Shown piece after piece: positions 25,654 through 35,550 of a stretch of 36,641 nt of DNA. The notes beneath the pieces are model-generated. The model was not told where the DNA came from, made no database searches, and worked only from the letters and a program-made list of their open reading frames with translations. Each line of letters begins with the position of its first letter. Within the stretch, counting starts at the first letter, position 1. The stretch is from positions 1-36,641 of the forward strand of contig JAILBT010000138.1 in the NCBI GenBank assembly GCA_024680755.1, given 5' to 3'. The translations under genes were made by a program, and so were the position numbers. This DNA comes from Prevotella sp. Lineage in GTDB: Bacteria > Bacteroidota > Bacteroidia > Bacteroidales > Bacteroidaceae.

Positions 25654-26678
25654 TGACCACACAGCTTGACACCACAGTGCTGATAGCAGGTGCAGGGCCT
25701 GCCGGCTCCGTGTGCGGCTACCTGCTGCACAGGGCCGGCGTGCCCTGCATTGTTATTGACCATGCCACCTTTCCACGCGACAAGATATGCGGCGGCGGAC
25801 TGACGCCAAAGGCATGGCGGCTCCTTGACGAGCTGTTGCCCGGCGTGAGCTACGACTACAACGCCGTGACACGCGTGCGCCTCGACATCGACGGACACCG
25901 CGGCTGCGAGTTCGATGCCGCTGTGCCAATACGTATCACACAGCGCCGACAGCTGGACTACCAGTTGCTTACCTTCTACCTCCAGACAGGAGGAGCCTTT
26001 CTCAAAGACGGTCTGCAGACCGTCGAGGAGCGGCGCGACGGCACCATAGCCGTGCAGACGAAACAGGGGCGCACCATCACATGCCGCTACCTTGTCGGGG
26101 CCGACGGGTCGAACAGCATGGTCAGACGCTATCTGACCGGCCGGCGAGACACCGGCATACTGGCCATGGAGCAGTATGTGGAGCAGCGCGGCGACAACAG
26201 CATCGATGTCGAACTGTCTAACAAGTATGAGGTGGGAGGCTATTTCTTCCGCTTCCCCAACCGCCAGCACGACGTGGTGGGCTACGGCGACGTGCGCACC
26301 ACACGCGACAAGTTCCGACGCGTGCTCAGCGACAAAGGCTACCCCGACGGCAAGGTACGCGGAGCATACATCTATCTGAGCAACGACTATCCGCTCAACG
26401 ACCATATCCTGCTCATAGGCGATGCCGGAGGCTTCGCCAACCGCACCACATGCGAGGGCCTCTACGATGCCTTCACCACCGCGCGCAACGCCATGCTGGC
26501 CATCACCACCGGCCGTCCCTTCAGCGAGGTCAACCGCCACATCTTCCGCAAGATGAAGCGCGAGGTGCTGGTCACGAAGGTTTTCTTCAGCCGCCCCGCC
26601 CTGTTCGTGTTGCGCCAAATGTGTCGCTGCCCGCGTCTGGTCAAAGCCTGCTTCGACTATAAGATGCAACACGAGTAG
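25653..26678 (+). CDS. Geranylgeranyl-reductase family FAD-dependent oxidoreductase
   Basis: The 341-aa flavoprotein has the Rossmann motif GAGPAG (13-18), CGGGLTPKA near residue 47, and GDAGG near 260, typical of the geranylgeranyl reductase/halogenase family. Such enzymes reduce isoprenoid double bonds or act on quinone-type substrates. The substrate here is unknown. It overlaps mutB by one base (TGATG) and is followed by metF, so it is expressed with them. That context hints at a redox role near B12 or folate metabolism, which is inference only. Confidence 0.85.
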   Translation: MTTQLDTTVLIAGAGPAGSVCGYLLHRAGVPCIVIDHATFPRDKICGGGLTPKAWRLLDELLPGVSYDYNAVTRVRLDIDGHRGCEFDAAVPIRITQRRQLDYQLLTFYLQTGGAFLKDGLQTVEERRDGTIAVQTKQGRTITCRYLVGADGSNSMVRRYLTGRRDTGILAMEQYVEQRGDNSIDVELSNKYEVGGYFFRFPNRQHDVVGYGDVRTTRDKFRRVLSDKGYPDGKVRGAYIYLSNDYPLNDHILLIGDAGGFANRTTCEGLYDAFTTARNAMLAITTGRPFSEVNRHIFRKMKREVLVTKVFFSRPALFVLRQMCRCPRLVKACFDYKMQHE

Positions 26679-26725
26679 ATGAGAGTTGGAAGTTGAGAGT
26701 TCTCAACTCCCCAACTAATCTACTT

Positions 26726-26785
26726 ACTACACAACTCCTCACTACACAACTCCTTACTACACAACTCCTTACTACACAACTCCTC
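26726..26785 (+). repeat. 4 x 15-bp tandem repeat upstream of metF
   Basis: ACTACACAACTCCT(C/T) occurs four times with a 15-bp period (26726, 26741, 26756, 26771). The period is a multiple of three and in frame with metF, so any upstream initiation would add TTQLL repeats. An 18-base near-palindrome (AGTTGAGA/TCTCAACT, 26691-26708) precedes it. Confidence 0.9.
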
Positions 26786-26806
26786 ACCTTTCAGCTTCTC
26801 AACATT

Positions 26807-27769
26807 GTGGCCGTAGCAGATATCATCACACAGCCCCGTCAGGAACGTGGCTTTTCTTTTGAGGTACTTCCCCCGCTAAAGGGCACGGGCACCGGGGCCC
26901 TCTTTGCCCAGATGGACAAGCTGGCGCAGCTTGAGCCCGCCTTTATCAACATCACCACCCATCATGCCGAGTGGACCTATCGTGAGCTGTCCGACGGCCG
27001 TTACGAGCGCATTCGCGTTCGCCGTCGCCCCGGCACCATTGCCATTGCAGCCGCCATCAAGCAACGCTACGGGCTCACCGTTCAGCCTCATGTCATCTGC
27101 AGCGGCGCAACGACAGAAGACATCGAGTACGAGCTGCTCGACCTCCAGTTTCTTGGCATCAGCGACCTGCTGCTGTTGCGTGGCGACAAGGCACCGGGCG
27201 ACCGCTCGTTCCAGCCCACAGCCGGCGGACATGCCCACACCACCGACCTCTGCCGGCAGGTGCAGCAGTTCAACGCAGGCTTCTTTGCCGACGGCACAGC
27301 CATCAAGCAGCCCGGACAGCGCTTCGACTATGGCGTGGCCTGCTATCCCGAGAAACACGAGGAAGCCCCCAACATCGAGATGGACCTGGGGTATCTGAAG
27401 CAGAAACAGGAGCTGGGGGCCAGCTATGCCGTCACGCAGCTTTTCTACGACAATGAGGCCTTCTTCCGCTTCTGCGACCGCGCCCGACAGGCCGGCATCA
27501 CCATTCCCATCATACCTGGCCTGAAACCGCTGGCCAGGCTGTCGCAGCTGACCGTCGTGCCGCGCACCTTCCACTGCGACATACCCGAAGAGCTGGCCCG
27601 ACAGATAGACTCATGCCAGACGGATGCCGATGCCGCACGCCTCGGGGTGGACTGGACCGTCCGCCAGTGTCGCGAACTGTACAGCCACGGCATACACAAC
27701 ATTCATTTCTATACCATGGGAGCCACCGATGCCGTGGTAGAGATAGTGACGCGGCTAAAACAAGGATAG
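26807..27769 (+). CDS. metF: Methylenetetrahydrofolate reductase
   Basis: The family reduces 5,10-methylene-THF to 5-methyl-THF for methionine synthesis, with FAD. The conserved N-terminus FSFEVLPPLKG is followed by the TIM barrel with LLLRGDK and VTQLFYDN. From the GTG at 26807 the protein is 320 aa, the family size. The frame is open upstream through TTQLL repeats to a TTG at 26693, but that would add 38 low-complexity residues and there is no in-frame ATG. The GTG is the best guess. It lies 128 bp after the flavoprotein gene. Confidence 0.88.
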   Translation: MAVADIITQPRQERGFSFEVLPPLKGTGTGALFAQMDKLAQLEPAFINITTHHAEWTYRELSDGRYERIRVRRRPGTIAIAAAIKQRYGLTVQPHVICSGATTEDIEYELLDLQFLGISDLLLLRGDKAPGDRSFQPTAGGHAHTTDLCRQVQQFNAGFFADGTAIKQPGQRFDYGVACYPEKHEEAPNIEMDLGYLKQKQELGASYAVTQLFYDNEAFFRFCDRARQAGITIPIIPGLKPLARLSQLTVVPRTFHCDIPEELARQIDSCQTDADAARLGVDWTVRQCRELYSHGIHNIHFYTMGATDAVVEIVTRLKQG

Positions 27770-27822
27770 CGACTCCAAATCTGCCTTACCGTCCCCCGCC
27801 CTACTCCAGACATTCCAATCCC

Positions 27823-28200
27823 TCATTCGTGCGCCACCACTTCTATCTCCACTAACGCGCCCTTAGGCAAAGTCTTGACGGCTACTGCCGAGCGTGCGGG
27901 ATATGGCTCTGCAAAAAACCCGGCATACACTTCGTTCATGGCAGAAAAGTCGTTCATATCTGCCATGAACACGGTGGTCTTTATCACGTTGCTCATACTG
28001 AGGCCCGCCTCTTCGAGAATCGCCTTCACGTTGGCAAGCGCCTGGCGGGTCTGTTGCCTGATGCCCCCCTCAACGAAGGCGCCCGTTGCAGGGTCTATGG
28101 GAATCTGTCCCGATGTATATACGAGCTTGCCCACACGGATGGCCTGACTATACGGGCCGATGGCAGCAGGTGCTGCACTGGTGTTGATAATCTGTTTCAT
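27823..28200 (-). CDS. ridA: RidA family enamine/imine deaminase
   Basis: The 125-aa protein has the full family length and signatures: SGQIPIDPATG (30-40), ARSAVAVKTLPKGALVEIE with Arg103 and Glu118-120. RidA hydrolyses reactive 2-aminoacrylate-type intermediates released by PLP enzymes. The gene lies 86 bp downstream of the ABC exporter on the same strand and converges on metF. No promoter with the TAnnTTTG pattern is seen in the gap. Confidence 0.94.
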   Translation of the reverse strand: MKQIINTSAAPAAIGPYSQAIRVGKLVYTSGQIPIDPATGAFVEGGIRQQTRQALANVKAILEEAGLSMSNVIKTTVFMADMNDFSAMNEVYAGFFAEPYPARSAVAVKTLPKGALVEIEVVAHE

Positions 28201-28286
28201 AAGCTTGATTCTATTATGTTTTTAGCCTGCATTATTCATGCAATTGGGGAATTACAAGTTTATGATCGATAGAAAAACAATATAGC

Positions 28287-30137
28287 TTAGGCATTCTGCA
28301 TGTCGTTGAGGTGCCTGTAGTAGCCGCCGCGGGCCAGCAGTTCGTCGTGCGAACCGCGCTCCACGATGCGGCCCTCGTGCAGCACGACTATCTCGTCGGC
28401 ATTGCGTATGGTTGACAGTCGGTGGGCGATGGCCACGGTGGTTCGCGTGCGCATGAGTCGCTCGAGCGCGTCCTGCACCAGGCGCTCGCTCTCGGTGTCG
28501 AGTGCCGATGTTGCCTCGTCGAGAATCAGTATGGGCGGGTTCTTCAGTATGGCACGCGCTATGCTGACGCGCTGGCGCTGTCCGCCGGAGAGCCGCGAGC
28601 CGCGGTCGCCCACGCCGGTCTGGAATCCGTCGGCCGTCTGAGTGATGAAGTCGTAGGCGTTGGCTATGCGGGCCGCCTGCTCGACCTGTGCGGGTGTGGC
28701 GTTGTCAACGCCGAAGCTTATGTTGTTCTCAAACGAGTCGTTGAAGAGTATGGCCTCCTGATTGACGTTGCCTATCAGCTGGCGCAGCTCGCGGCTGCGC
28801 AGCTCGCGCACGTCGATGCCGTCGATGAGCACCTGTCCACGCTGCACGTCGTAGTAGCGCGGGATAAGATCCACGAGCGTCGATTTGCCCGAGCCCGACT
28901 GTCCCACGATGGCCACGGTCTTGCCTTTGGGTATGACCAGATTGATGTCGCGCAGCACCCAGGCGGCATCATCGTCGCCGTCGGCGCTGCCATAGCTGAA
29001 CCACACATGTCGCAGCTCTATCTGATGGTTGAAGGCAGGCAGGGCGCGCGGCTGCTCGGGGTCGCGTATGCTGTTCTCGGCCGTGAGTATGCGGTCAATG
29101 CGCTCCATCGACGCCAGGCCCTTGGGTATGCTGTATCCGGCGCGCGAGAAATCTTTCAGCGGCTGTATGATACTGTAGAGTATGACCATGTAGTAGATGA
29201 ACGTTGGGCCGGTGATGGTGCTGCCGCGCAGCACGAGCATACCGCCAAACCAGAGCACGATGACGATCATGACCGTGCCGAGAAACTCCGACATGGGATG
29301 GGCCAGCGCCTGACGTATGTTGACGTGCATGATGTCGTTGCGGTAGGCCGTGTTGGTCTGGTCGAAGCGGCGGTTCATCTTCCCCTCGGCACAGAAGGCC
29401 TTGATGATACGCAGCCCGCCGAGCGTCTCTTCCACCTGGCTCATCGTGTCGCTCCAGAGCGCCTGCGCCTTGAGGCTGCGCGCCTTGAGCCGTCGGCCCA
29501 CCATGCCCATGAAGAGTCCGAACAGGGGCACGAACACGAGGGTGAAGAGCGTGAGCTGCCACGAGACGAAGAGCAGCGTGGAGAAATAGACGACGATGAG
29601 TATGGGGTTCTTGAACAGCATCTCGAGCGACGCCATGATGCTCGACTCCACCTCCTGCACGTCGCCGCTCATGCGTGCTATGACGTCGCCCTTGCGTTCG
29701 TCGGTGAAGAAGCCGAGCGGCAGCGACGTTATCTTGCGGTAGAGCATGTTGCGTATGTCGCGCACCACTCCGGTACGTATGGGCACGATGGTGGCTGCCG
29801 AGAGGAAATAGGCGCTGGTCTTGAGCGCCGTGGTCAGGGCAAGGAAGAGGCCGATGAAGAGCAGGGTGTAGCTCTGGCCGTAGGCTGCGATGATGCGGTT
29901 GACCAGATAGTTGAGGTTGTGCGTCAGCACGGTCTGCGCGTCGGTCCAGTCCCATGCCATGAGGGTGGTGGCCTGCTCGGTGTCGCCCGTCTGGAAGAGA
30001 ATCTGCAGGATGGGAATGAGCGCCGCAAAGGAGAAGATGTTGAGCAGGGCCGAAAGCAGGTTGAACGCTATCGACAGGACCAGGTATTTCCGGTATGGCG
30101 GCACGAAACGCCGCAGCACGCTGAGAAACTCTTTCAT
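28287..30137 (-). CDS. MsbA-like ABC transporter, fused permease and ATPase
   Basis: The 616-aa half-transporter has about six membrane helices over residues 15-340. The nucleotide-binding domain (about 375-616) carries Walker A GQSGSGKST (Lys418), signature LSGGQRQRVSIARA, Walker B ILILDEATSALD, and the H-loop AIAHRLSTI. It should work as a homodimer flipping a lipid-linked or hydrophobic substrate. MsbA-type lipid A/core export is a good guess given the envelope genes nearby, but drug export cannot be excluded. Purine-rich repeat units precede the start. Confidence 0.92.
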   Translation of the reverse strand: MKEFLSVLRRFVPPYRKYLVLSIAFNLLSALLNIFSFAALIPILQILFQTGDTEQATTLMAWDWTDAQTVLTHNLNYLVNRIIAAYGQSYTLLFIGLFLALTTALKTSAYFLSAATIVPIRTGVVRDIRNMLYRKITSLPLGFFTDERKGDVIARMSGDVQEVESSIMASLEMLFKNPILIVVYFSTLLFVSWQLTLFTLVFVPLFGLFMGMVGRRLKARSLKAQALWSDTMSQVEETLGGLRIIKAFCAEGKMNRRFDQTNTAYRNDIMHVNIRQALAHPMSEFLGTVMIVIVLWFGGMLVLRGSTITGPTFIYYMVILYSIIQPLKDFSRAGYSIPKGLASMERIDRILTAENSIRDPEQPRALPAFNHQIELRHVWFSYGSADGDDDAAWVLRDINLVIPKGKTVAIVGQSGSGKSTLVDLIPRYYDVQRGQVLIDGIDVRELRSRELRQLIGNVNQEAILFNDSFENNISFGVDNATPAQVEQAARIANAYDFITQTADGFQTGVGDRGSRLSGGQRQRVSIARAILKNPPILILDEATSALDTESERLVQDALERLMRTRTTVAIAHRLSTIRNADEIVVLHEGRIVERGSHDELLARGGYYRHLNDMQNA

Positions 30138-30140
30138 TCG

Positions 30141-30170
30141 TGAGGAGGTGAGGAGTGAGGAGATGAGGAG
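30141..30170 (-). repeat. Four 7-8-bp TGAGGAG units upstream of the ABC gene
   Basis: On the plus strand TGAGGAGG, TGAGGAG, TGAGGAGA and TGAGGAG run in tandem and end 3 bp from the ATG of the minus-strand gene. Read in the gene's direction they are CTCCTCA units, and the preceding ATCTACTTACT word is shared with the metF upstream region. Confidence 0.8.
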
Positions 30171-30182
30171 TAAGTAGATATG

Positions 30183-31514
<1,332 letters not shown>

Positions 31515-31549
31515 TGTGTTTTACGCTTGGTGGCGTTAGGTTATACCGG

Positions 31550-31568
31550 GTGGCGTTGGCAACGCCAC
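31550..31568. repeat. Hairpin upstream of miaB (GTGGCGTT stem)
   Basis: An 8-bp stem GTGGCGTT/AACGCCAC encloses a GGC loop, flanked by GG on the left and ATAC on the right. The stem arm is also repeated directly about 20 bp away (GTGGCGTTAG near 31530). It lies 36 bp upstream of the miaB ATG. Its flanks match those of the hairpin at 32657. Confidence 0.75.
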
Positions 31569-31607
31569 ATACAGGACGACCGGCTCTCAGCTTTCGGCGC
31601 TCAGCTC

Positions 31608-32633
31608 TCAATATATCAGCTGCACCAGCGTTTGGCCAACAGCCTTGAGAGTGGTCTTGTCCAGGTGCTGCATGTCGTCGCTGACGGTGTGCCAGGTGGG
31701 ACCGAAGGAGCTCGCCTCGCAGTCGGGATAGCATGGCACGATGTCTATGCAGGGTATGCCCGCCAGCTGGTTGACGGGCACATGGTCGTCTGTGACCATG
31801 CCCCCCTGCTCTGTAGGGAACATGCCGCTGTAGCCCACCGCGGCGGCAGCCTGCCAGACGCGCCTGACCACCGCGGGTGCATAGTGCAGCGAATGGACTT
31901 CCTGATAGAAGGTAGCGCCCTGGCCTCCCACCATGTCGAGCAGTATGCCGTAGTCAAAGCTGTCGGCCGGCGTGCCGCCACCGTTTGCAGCGGCGCTGTC
32001 GGCCGCGGCAGCGTATGTCCTGGCCCAGTGTTGTGCTCCGAGGGCCCATGTGTCGGTGCCGCCGTCGCTGTCGGCCCACTGCGGTGTGCCCCAGTCTTCG
32101 GCGTCGAAGCACACGAAGGTGACGTCGGCGCGGGCGCTGTCGGCTTGCTGCAGCAGTCTGGCCAGCTCGAGCATGACGGCCACGCCCGACGCGCCGTCGT
32201 TGGCCGCCATCACGGGCGAGCGGTGGTTGGCAGGGTCGGGGTCGTTGTCGGCCCAGGGACGGCTGTCGTAGTGGGCACAGACAAGCAGATGAGGGCGCGC
32301 CCCGGCAGCGGCGGCGTCGGTGCTGCGTCGCGTGGCAATGATGTTGGTGGCGCGCAGGGGCGTGCCGTCGTAGCCACTGAGGGTGGCGTGCTGCAGCTGC
32401 ACCTCGCAGCCATAGCGCCCGAAGGCATCAGCTATCCATGCGGCACAGCGGTCGTGGGCCGCGCTGTTCATCACACGTGGGCCAAAGTCGCACTGCGCCT
32501 GGCAGAAGGCTAAGGCCGAGTCGGCCGAGAAATCGGGGCCTGTGGGCTGCTCATCCTGCCGGGCTACCGGCTTGCCGCCCCCGCAGGCAAGGAGGCAGAG
32601 GGCGCAGAGAGAAGCTAAGAGGTGTCTGGTCAT
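31608..32633 (-). CDS. Type II glutaminyl-peptide cyclotransferase lipoprotein (M28-like)
   Basis: The 341-aa protein has a lipobox LLAC with Cys17. The fold is the zinc-dependent M28 type. CAHYDSRPW (119-127), NDGASG (Asp146), DAEDWGTPQ (Glu179), TDDHVPVN and GPTWHT match the bacterial glutaminyl cyclases known from Porphyromonas, Tannerella and Prevotella better than aminopeptidases. The enzyme cyclises N-terminal Gln of exported proteins to pyroglutamate, which protects them from aminopeptidases. It is anchored in the envelope. The gene follows the C26-M19 fusion by 66 bp. Confidence 0.88.
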   Translation of the reverse strand: MTRHLLASLCALCLLACGGGKPVARQDEQPTGPDFSADSALAFCQAQCDFGPRVMNSAAHDRCAAWIADAFGRYGCEVQLQHATLSGYDGTPLRATNIIATRRSTDAAAAGARPHLLVCAHYDSRPWADNDPDPANHRSPVMAANDGASGVAVMLELARLLQQADSARADVTFVCFDAEDWGTPQWADSDGGTDTWALGAQHWARTYAAAADSAAANGGGTPADSFDYGILLDMVGGQGATFYQEVHSLHYAPAVVRRVWQAAAAVGYSGMFPTEQGGMVTDDHVPVNQLAGIPCIDIVPCYPDCEASSFGPTWHTVSDDMQHLDKTTLKAVGQTLVQLIY

Positions 32634-32656
32634 GGTTGCTTGTTACTTTTGTTGGG

Positions 32657-32675
32657 GTCGCCACGACATGGCGAC
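32657..32675. repeat. Hairpin upstream of the glutaminyl cyclase gene (GTCGCCA stem)
   Basis: A 7-bp stem GTCGCCA/TGGCGAC with loop CGACA, flanked by GGG on the left and ATAC on the right. It lies 24 bp upstream of the gene's ATG and mirrors the hairpin at 31550 with a different stem. Confidence 0.75.
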
Positions 32676-32699
32676 ATACTGAACGGCAGACGGCGGCAG

Positions 32700-34511
32700 T
32701 CAGACGCCGACGGCGGCCGCCTGCACCTGTCGCATGACGCGCAGGAAATTGCCGCCCCAGATGAGGCTTATGTCCTGCTCGGAGAAGCGGCGCAGCAGCA
32801 GATGTCGGGTGAAGTTGAGGGCATCGGCAGCCGTCTGCATACCGGGCACGCCGCCGTCGCCGTCGAAATCGGTTCCCAGGCCCACATGCTCTATCCCCAT
32901 CACGTCGATGGCGTGTTGCAGGTGGCGCATGGCATCGAGGATGTCGGCCTCGCCGGCCGTGGTGAGGAAGCCGTGGTAGAGGGTGGTCTGTGCCACGCCG
33001 CCCGTCTGTGCCAGCCGCCGCAGCTGGTCGTCGGTCAGGTTGCGTGGGTGGTCACACAGGGCGCGCGCCGAGCTGTGGCTGCACACGATGGGCAGGCGGC
33101 TGGCTGCGATGGCATCGTAGAACGCCGACTCGGCGCCGTGACTCAGATCGACCATCACGCCGAGGCGGTTCATCTCTGCCACCAGCTCGGCCCCGAGCGG
33201 CGACAGTCCGCCATGCGTATGGGCCGAGCGTGCGGCGCTGTCACATAGCTTGTTGTCGCCATTGTGGCACAGGGTGACATAGACAATGCCGCGGCTGCGG
33301 AAATGTCGCAGCGCGGCGAGCGCGGCATCGGCGGCCGATGTCGTCCCTGCCTCGGGCACCCCGTCGGTCAGCGCGCGGCCGTTCTCTATGCCCAGCATTA
33401 TGCTGCGGCGGCCTGCCGCTTTGTTGGCAGCCAGCTCGTCGGGGGTGCGTGCCAGGGCGAGACGCTCTGGGCAACGCGCCACCGTCTGTTCTATCCGGTC
33501 GAAGATGGCGTTGGCGTATGAGAAGGGAGCCAGCGACCCTGAGCCGGGCACGAGCACGGGCAGCGGGTCCTGCTGCGGGATATATGCCACCATGACGGTG
33601 GCATCGAGCCGGCCGTCGTCCATCTTGTGCAGGTCGGTGCAGAGCCGCTGGTCGCGCTGCAGGAAGTCGATGCCCTGCGGGAAGAACATGGGCGTGTCGC
33701 AATGGGTGTCGAGGGTGAGCAGGCGCGTGTGCAGGCGGCAGGCCTCACGGTGCAGGGCGGCCTCGTCCACGAGCCAGCGGAACAGCGGCAGTCCATCGTC
33801 GGCCATGCACTCGGGGTGCCACTGCACGCCGAGCAGCGGCTTGTGGCAGCGGCTCTCCACGGCCTCGATGACACCGTCGGGCGCTGTGGCCGCCACACGC
33901 AGCCTGTCGCCCGGCGTGGCCACGGCCTGGTGGTGGAAGCTGTTGACGTGCAGGTGCTCTTCGCGCGCGTAAATATTATATAATGTGGTGCCGTCCGCTA
34001 CGGTCACGCTGTGTGTGGCCTCGCCGCGCGGCGCGTCCTGGCTGTGCTTTATCCATGCCGGCGCGGCGTCGGTGTAGATGTCCTGCCTCAGCGTGCCCCC
34101 GAGGGCAGCCACCATCAGCTGCACCCCCCTGCAGATGCCCAGCACGGGCAGACACTGTTGCTCGGCCAGCCGCATGAGCATCATCTCTGCCGCGTCGCGC
34201 TCGGGGGTTATACCCCCCAGGGCGCGCTGCGGCTCCTGTCCGAGGAAGAGGGGGTTGATGTCGCCTCCTCCCGAGAGCAGCAGTCCGTCGATGTGGGCCA
34301 GCTGCTCGCGCAGCACGTCAACGTCGGTCGTGGGCGGCAGCAGCACGGGTGCGCCGCCGGCCGCCTCCACCTGGCTGTAGTAGCCCTGACCAAGACAGGC
34401 CTGACCGTCGCGAAAGTTGGCTGTTATCCCGACGACAGGCCGCGGCCTGCCCTCGGGGTAACGGGTATATGCCGGCCGGAGCATCCCGTCGATGTTGAAA
34501 CAATGTGCCAT
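32700..34511 (-). CDS. Fusion of a class I amidotransferase-like (C26) domain and a membrane dipeptidase (M19)
   Basis: Residues 1-250 of 603 form a peptidase C26 / gamma-glutamyl hydrolase-like domain with nucleophile Cys127 (GICRGVQ) and His232/Glu234 (QWHPE). Residues about 262-603 form an M19 dipeptidase with zinc ligands in DTHCD (268-272), SHSSARA and GLGTDFDG. No signal peptide is seen, so it is likely cytoplasmic. C26 enzymes cleave gamma-glutamyl amides and M19 enzymes cleave dipeptides, so one chain could take apart gamma-glutamyl peptides. That joint role is inference. A CA dinucleotide run precedes the start. Confidence 0.88.
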   Translation of the reverse strand: MAHCFNIDGMLRPAYTRYPEGRPRPVVGITANFRDGQACLGQGYYSQVEAAGGAPVLLPPTTDVDVLREQLAHIDGLLLSGGGDINPLFLGQEPQRALGGITPERDAAEMMLMRLAEQQCLPVLGICRGVQLMVAALGGTLRQDIYTDAAPAWIKHSQDAPRGEATHSVTVADGTTLYNIYAREEHLHVNSFHHQAVATPGDRLRVAATAPDGVIEAVESRCHKPLLGVQWHPECMADDGLPLFRWLVDEAALHREACRLHTRLLTLDTHCDTPMFFPQGIDFLQRDQRLCTDLHKMDDGRLDATVMVAYIPQQDPLPVLVPGSGSLAPFSYANAIFDRIEQTVARCPERLALARTPDELAANKAAGRRSIMLGIENGRALTDGVPEAGTTSAADAALAALRHFRSRGIVYVTLCHNGDNKLCDSAARSAHTHGGLSPLGAELVAEMNRLGVMVDLSHGAESAFYDAIAASRLPIVCSHSSARALCDHPRNLTDDQLRRLAQTGGVAQTTLYHGFLTTAGEADILDAMRHLQHAIDVMGIEHVGLGTDFDGDGGVPGMQTAADALNFTRHLLLRRFSEQDISLIWGGNFLRVMRQVQAAAVGV

Positions 34512-34513
34512 TG

Positions 34514-34525
34514 GTGTGTGTGTGT
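34514..34525 (-). repeat. (CA)6 microsatellite next to the C26-M19 start codon
   Basis: On the gene's strand, six CA units end two bases before the ATG (CACACA...CCAATG). Length change by slippage would alter the leader next to the initiation site. Confidence 0.8.
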
Positions 34526-34581
34526 TTGGGTGAGGTGCGCTTGAGTAGTTTTTTCAGGACTGACAACAGTGAAAACAAAAA

Positions 34582-34623
34582 GGTCGAAATGTCGATATAC
34601 TCTGATATATCGACATTTCGACC
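34582..34623 (-). terminator. Rho-independent terminator of the FKBP operon
   Basis: A perfect 18-bp stem (34582-34599 with 34606-34623) with a 6-nt loop (CTCTGA) is followed on the minus strand by T5-G-T4. It starts 13 bp after the end of the last FKBP gene. Confidence 0.9.
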
Positions 34624-34635
34624 TGTCGTTTGTCA

Positions 34636-35541
34636 TTACTCTATACCTATCAGCTCCACGTCGAAGATAAGTGCCGAGAAGGGCTTTATGTTGCCCATGT
34701 CGCGCTCGCCGTAAGCCAGGTTGTAGGGTATGTAGAGCTGCCACTTTGAGCCCACGGGCATCAGCGTCAGTGCCTCTGTCCATCCCTTGATGACGCGGTT
34801 GGCCTCGAAGGTGGCGGGCTTGTCGCCGTGCTTCTTCGACGCGTCGAACACGGTGCCGTCCACCAGCCGTCCCTCGTAGTGCACCTGCACCTTGTCGGTG
34901 GCTTTGGGCGTTGGCCCCGTGCCTTGTGTCAGCACCTTATACTGCAGTCCGCTGGGCAGTGTGACCACGCCCTCCTTCTTCGCATTGTCGGCCAGGAACT
35001 GTTCGCCCTGTCGGCGGTTGTCGCCGTAGAGTCGCTCGGTCTTGGCTTCGCGGTTCTGCTTCTGCTTCATCTGGAAATACTTCGACGAGGCCTGCGTGCT
35101 GCTGAAATGGGCCGTGTCGCCGCGCAAGGCGTGCAGGAAGCCCTGAAAGAACAGGTTCTCGGAGAGGCTGTCGGGCGTGTCGGTGAAGTCACGCTTCATT
35201 CCCGGCAGCATGCGCTGCTGCAGCTGTTCGGCAATGTTCTGTCCGGCGCGGAAGGCTATCTGCCGCGGGTCGTCTTTCGTGGCCAGCGCCTCGTTCAGTC
35301 CGCGTATGAAGTCGTCCATATATGCCGTATCGACATGCATCTGCTGCTGCAGGAAGGGCAGCAGCCCCTCGGTGGCATTGACGCCGGCAGCATAGCTGAC
35401 GCTGTCGCTGCACGTCAGCAGCTGCACGGGCTGCAGCTGCTCCACGGCCGGCTTCTTCTTGTCCTTCTTTTTCTTAGCCGCAGCAGGCGTGGCAATGGCA
35501 CCCGCCACAAGGACGAGTGCCAGTAGTGTGAGCTTTCTCAT
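34636..35541 (-). CDS. FKBP-type peptidyl-prolyl isomerase (periplasmic)
   Basis: The 301-aa protein has a signal peptide (TPAAA|KKKK), a Lys-rich stretch, an alpha-helical FKBP N-domain (about 40-180) and a C-terminal FKBP domain (about 190-301) with [24 protein letters not shown] and VIKGWTEAL. It is likely a periplasmic foldase of the FkpA/Mip type. I use the ATG at 35541 rather than a TTG 9 bp upstream, which would overlap the preceding stop region; the gap to the upstream gene is 9 bp. It is the third FKBP gene in a row. Confidence 0.93.
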   Translation of the reverse strand: MRKLTLLALVLVAGAIATPAAAKKKKDKKKPAVEQLQPVQLLTCSDSVSYAAGVNATEGLLPFLQQQMHVDTAYMDDFIRGLNEALATKDDPRQIAFRAGQNIAEQLQQRMLPGMKRDFTDTPDSLSENLFFQGFLHALRGDTAHFSSTQASSKYFQMKQKQNREAKTERLYGDNRRQGEQFLADNAKKEGVVTLPSGLQYKVLTQGTGPTPKATDKVQVHYEGRLVDGTVFDASKKHGDKPATFEANRVIKGWTEALTLMPVGSKWQLYIPYNLAYGERDMGNIKPFSALIFDVELIGIE

Positions 35542-35550
35542 ATCGGCCAA

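Noticed and set aside
28422..30143. Long plus-strand frame (573 aa) opposite the ABC exporter
   Set aside because: Shadow of the exporter gene, with no family motif; the opposite strand has all ABC motifs.
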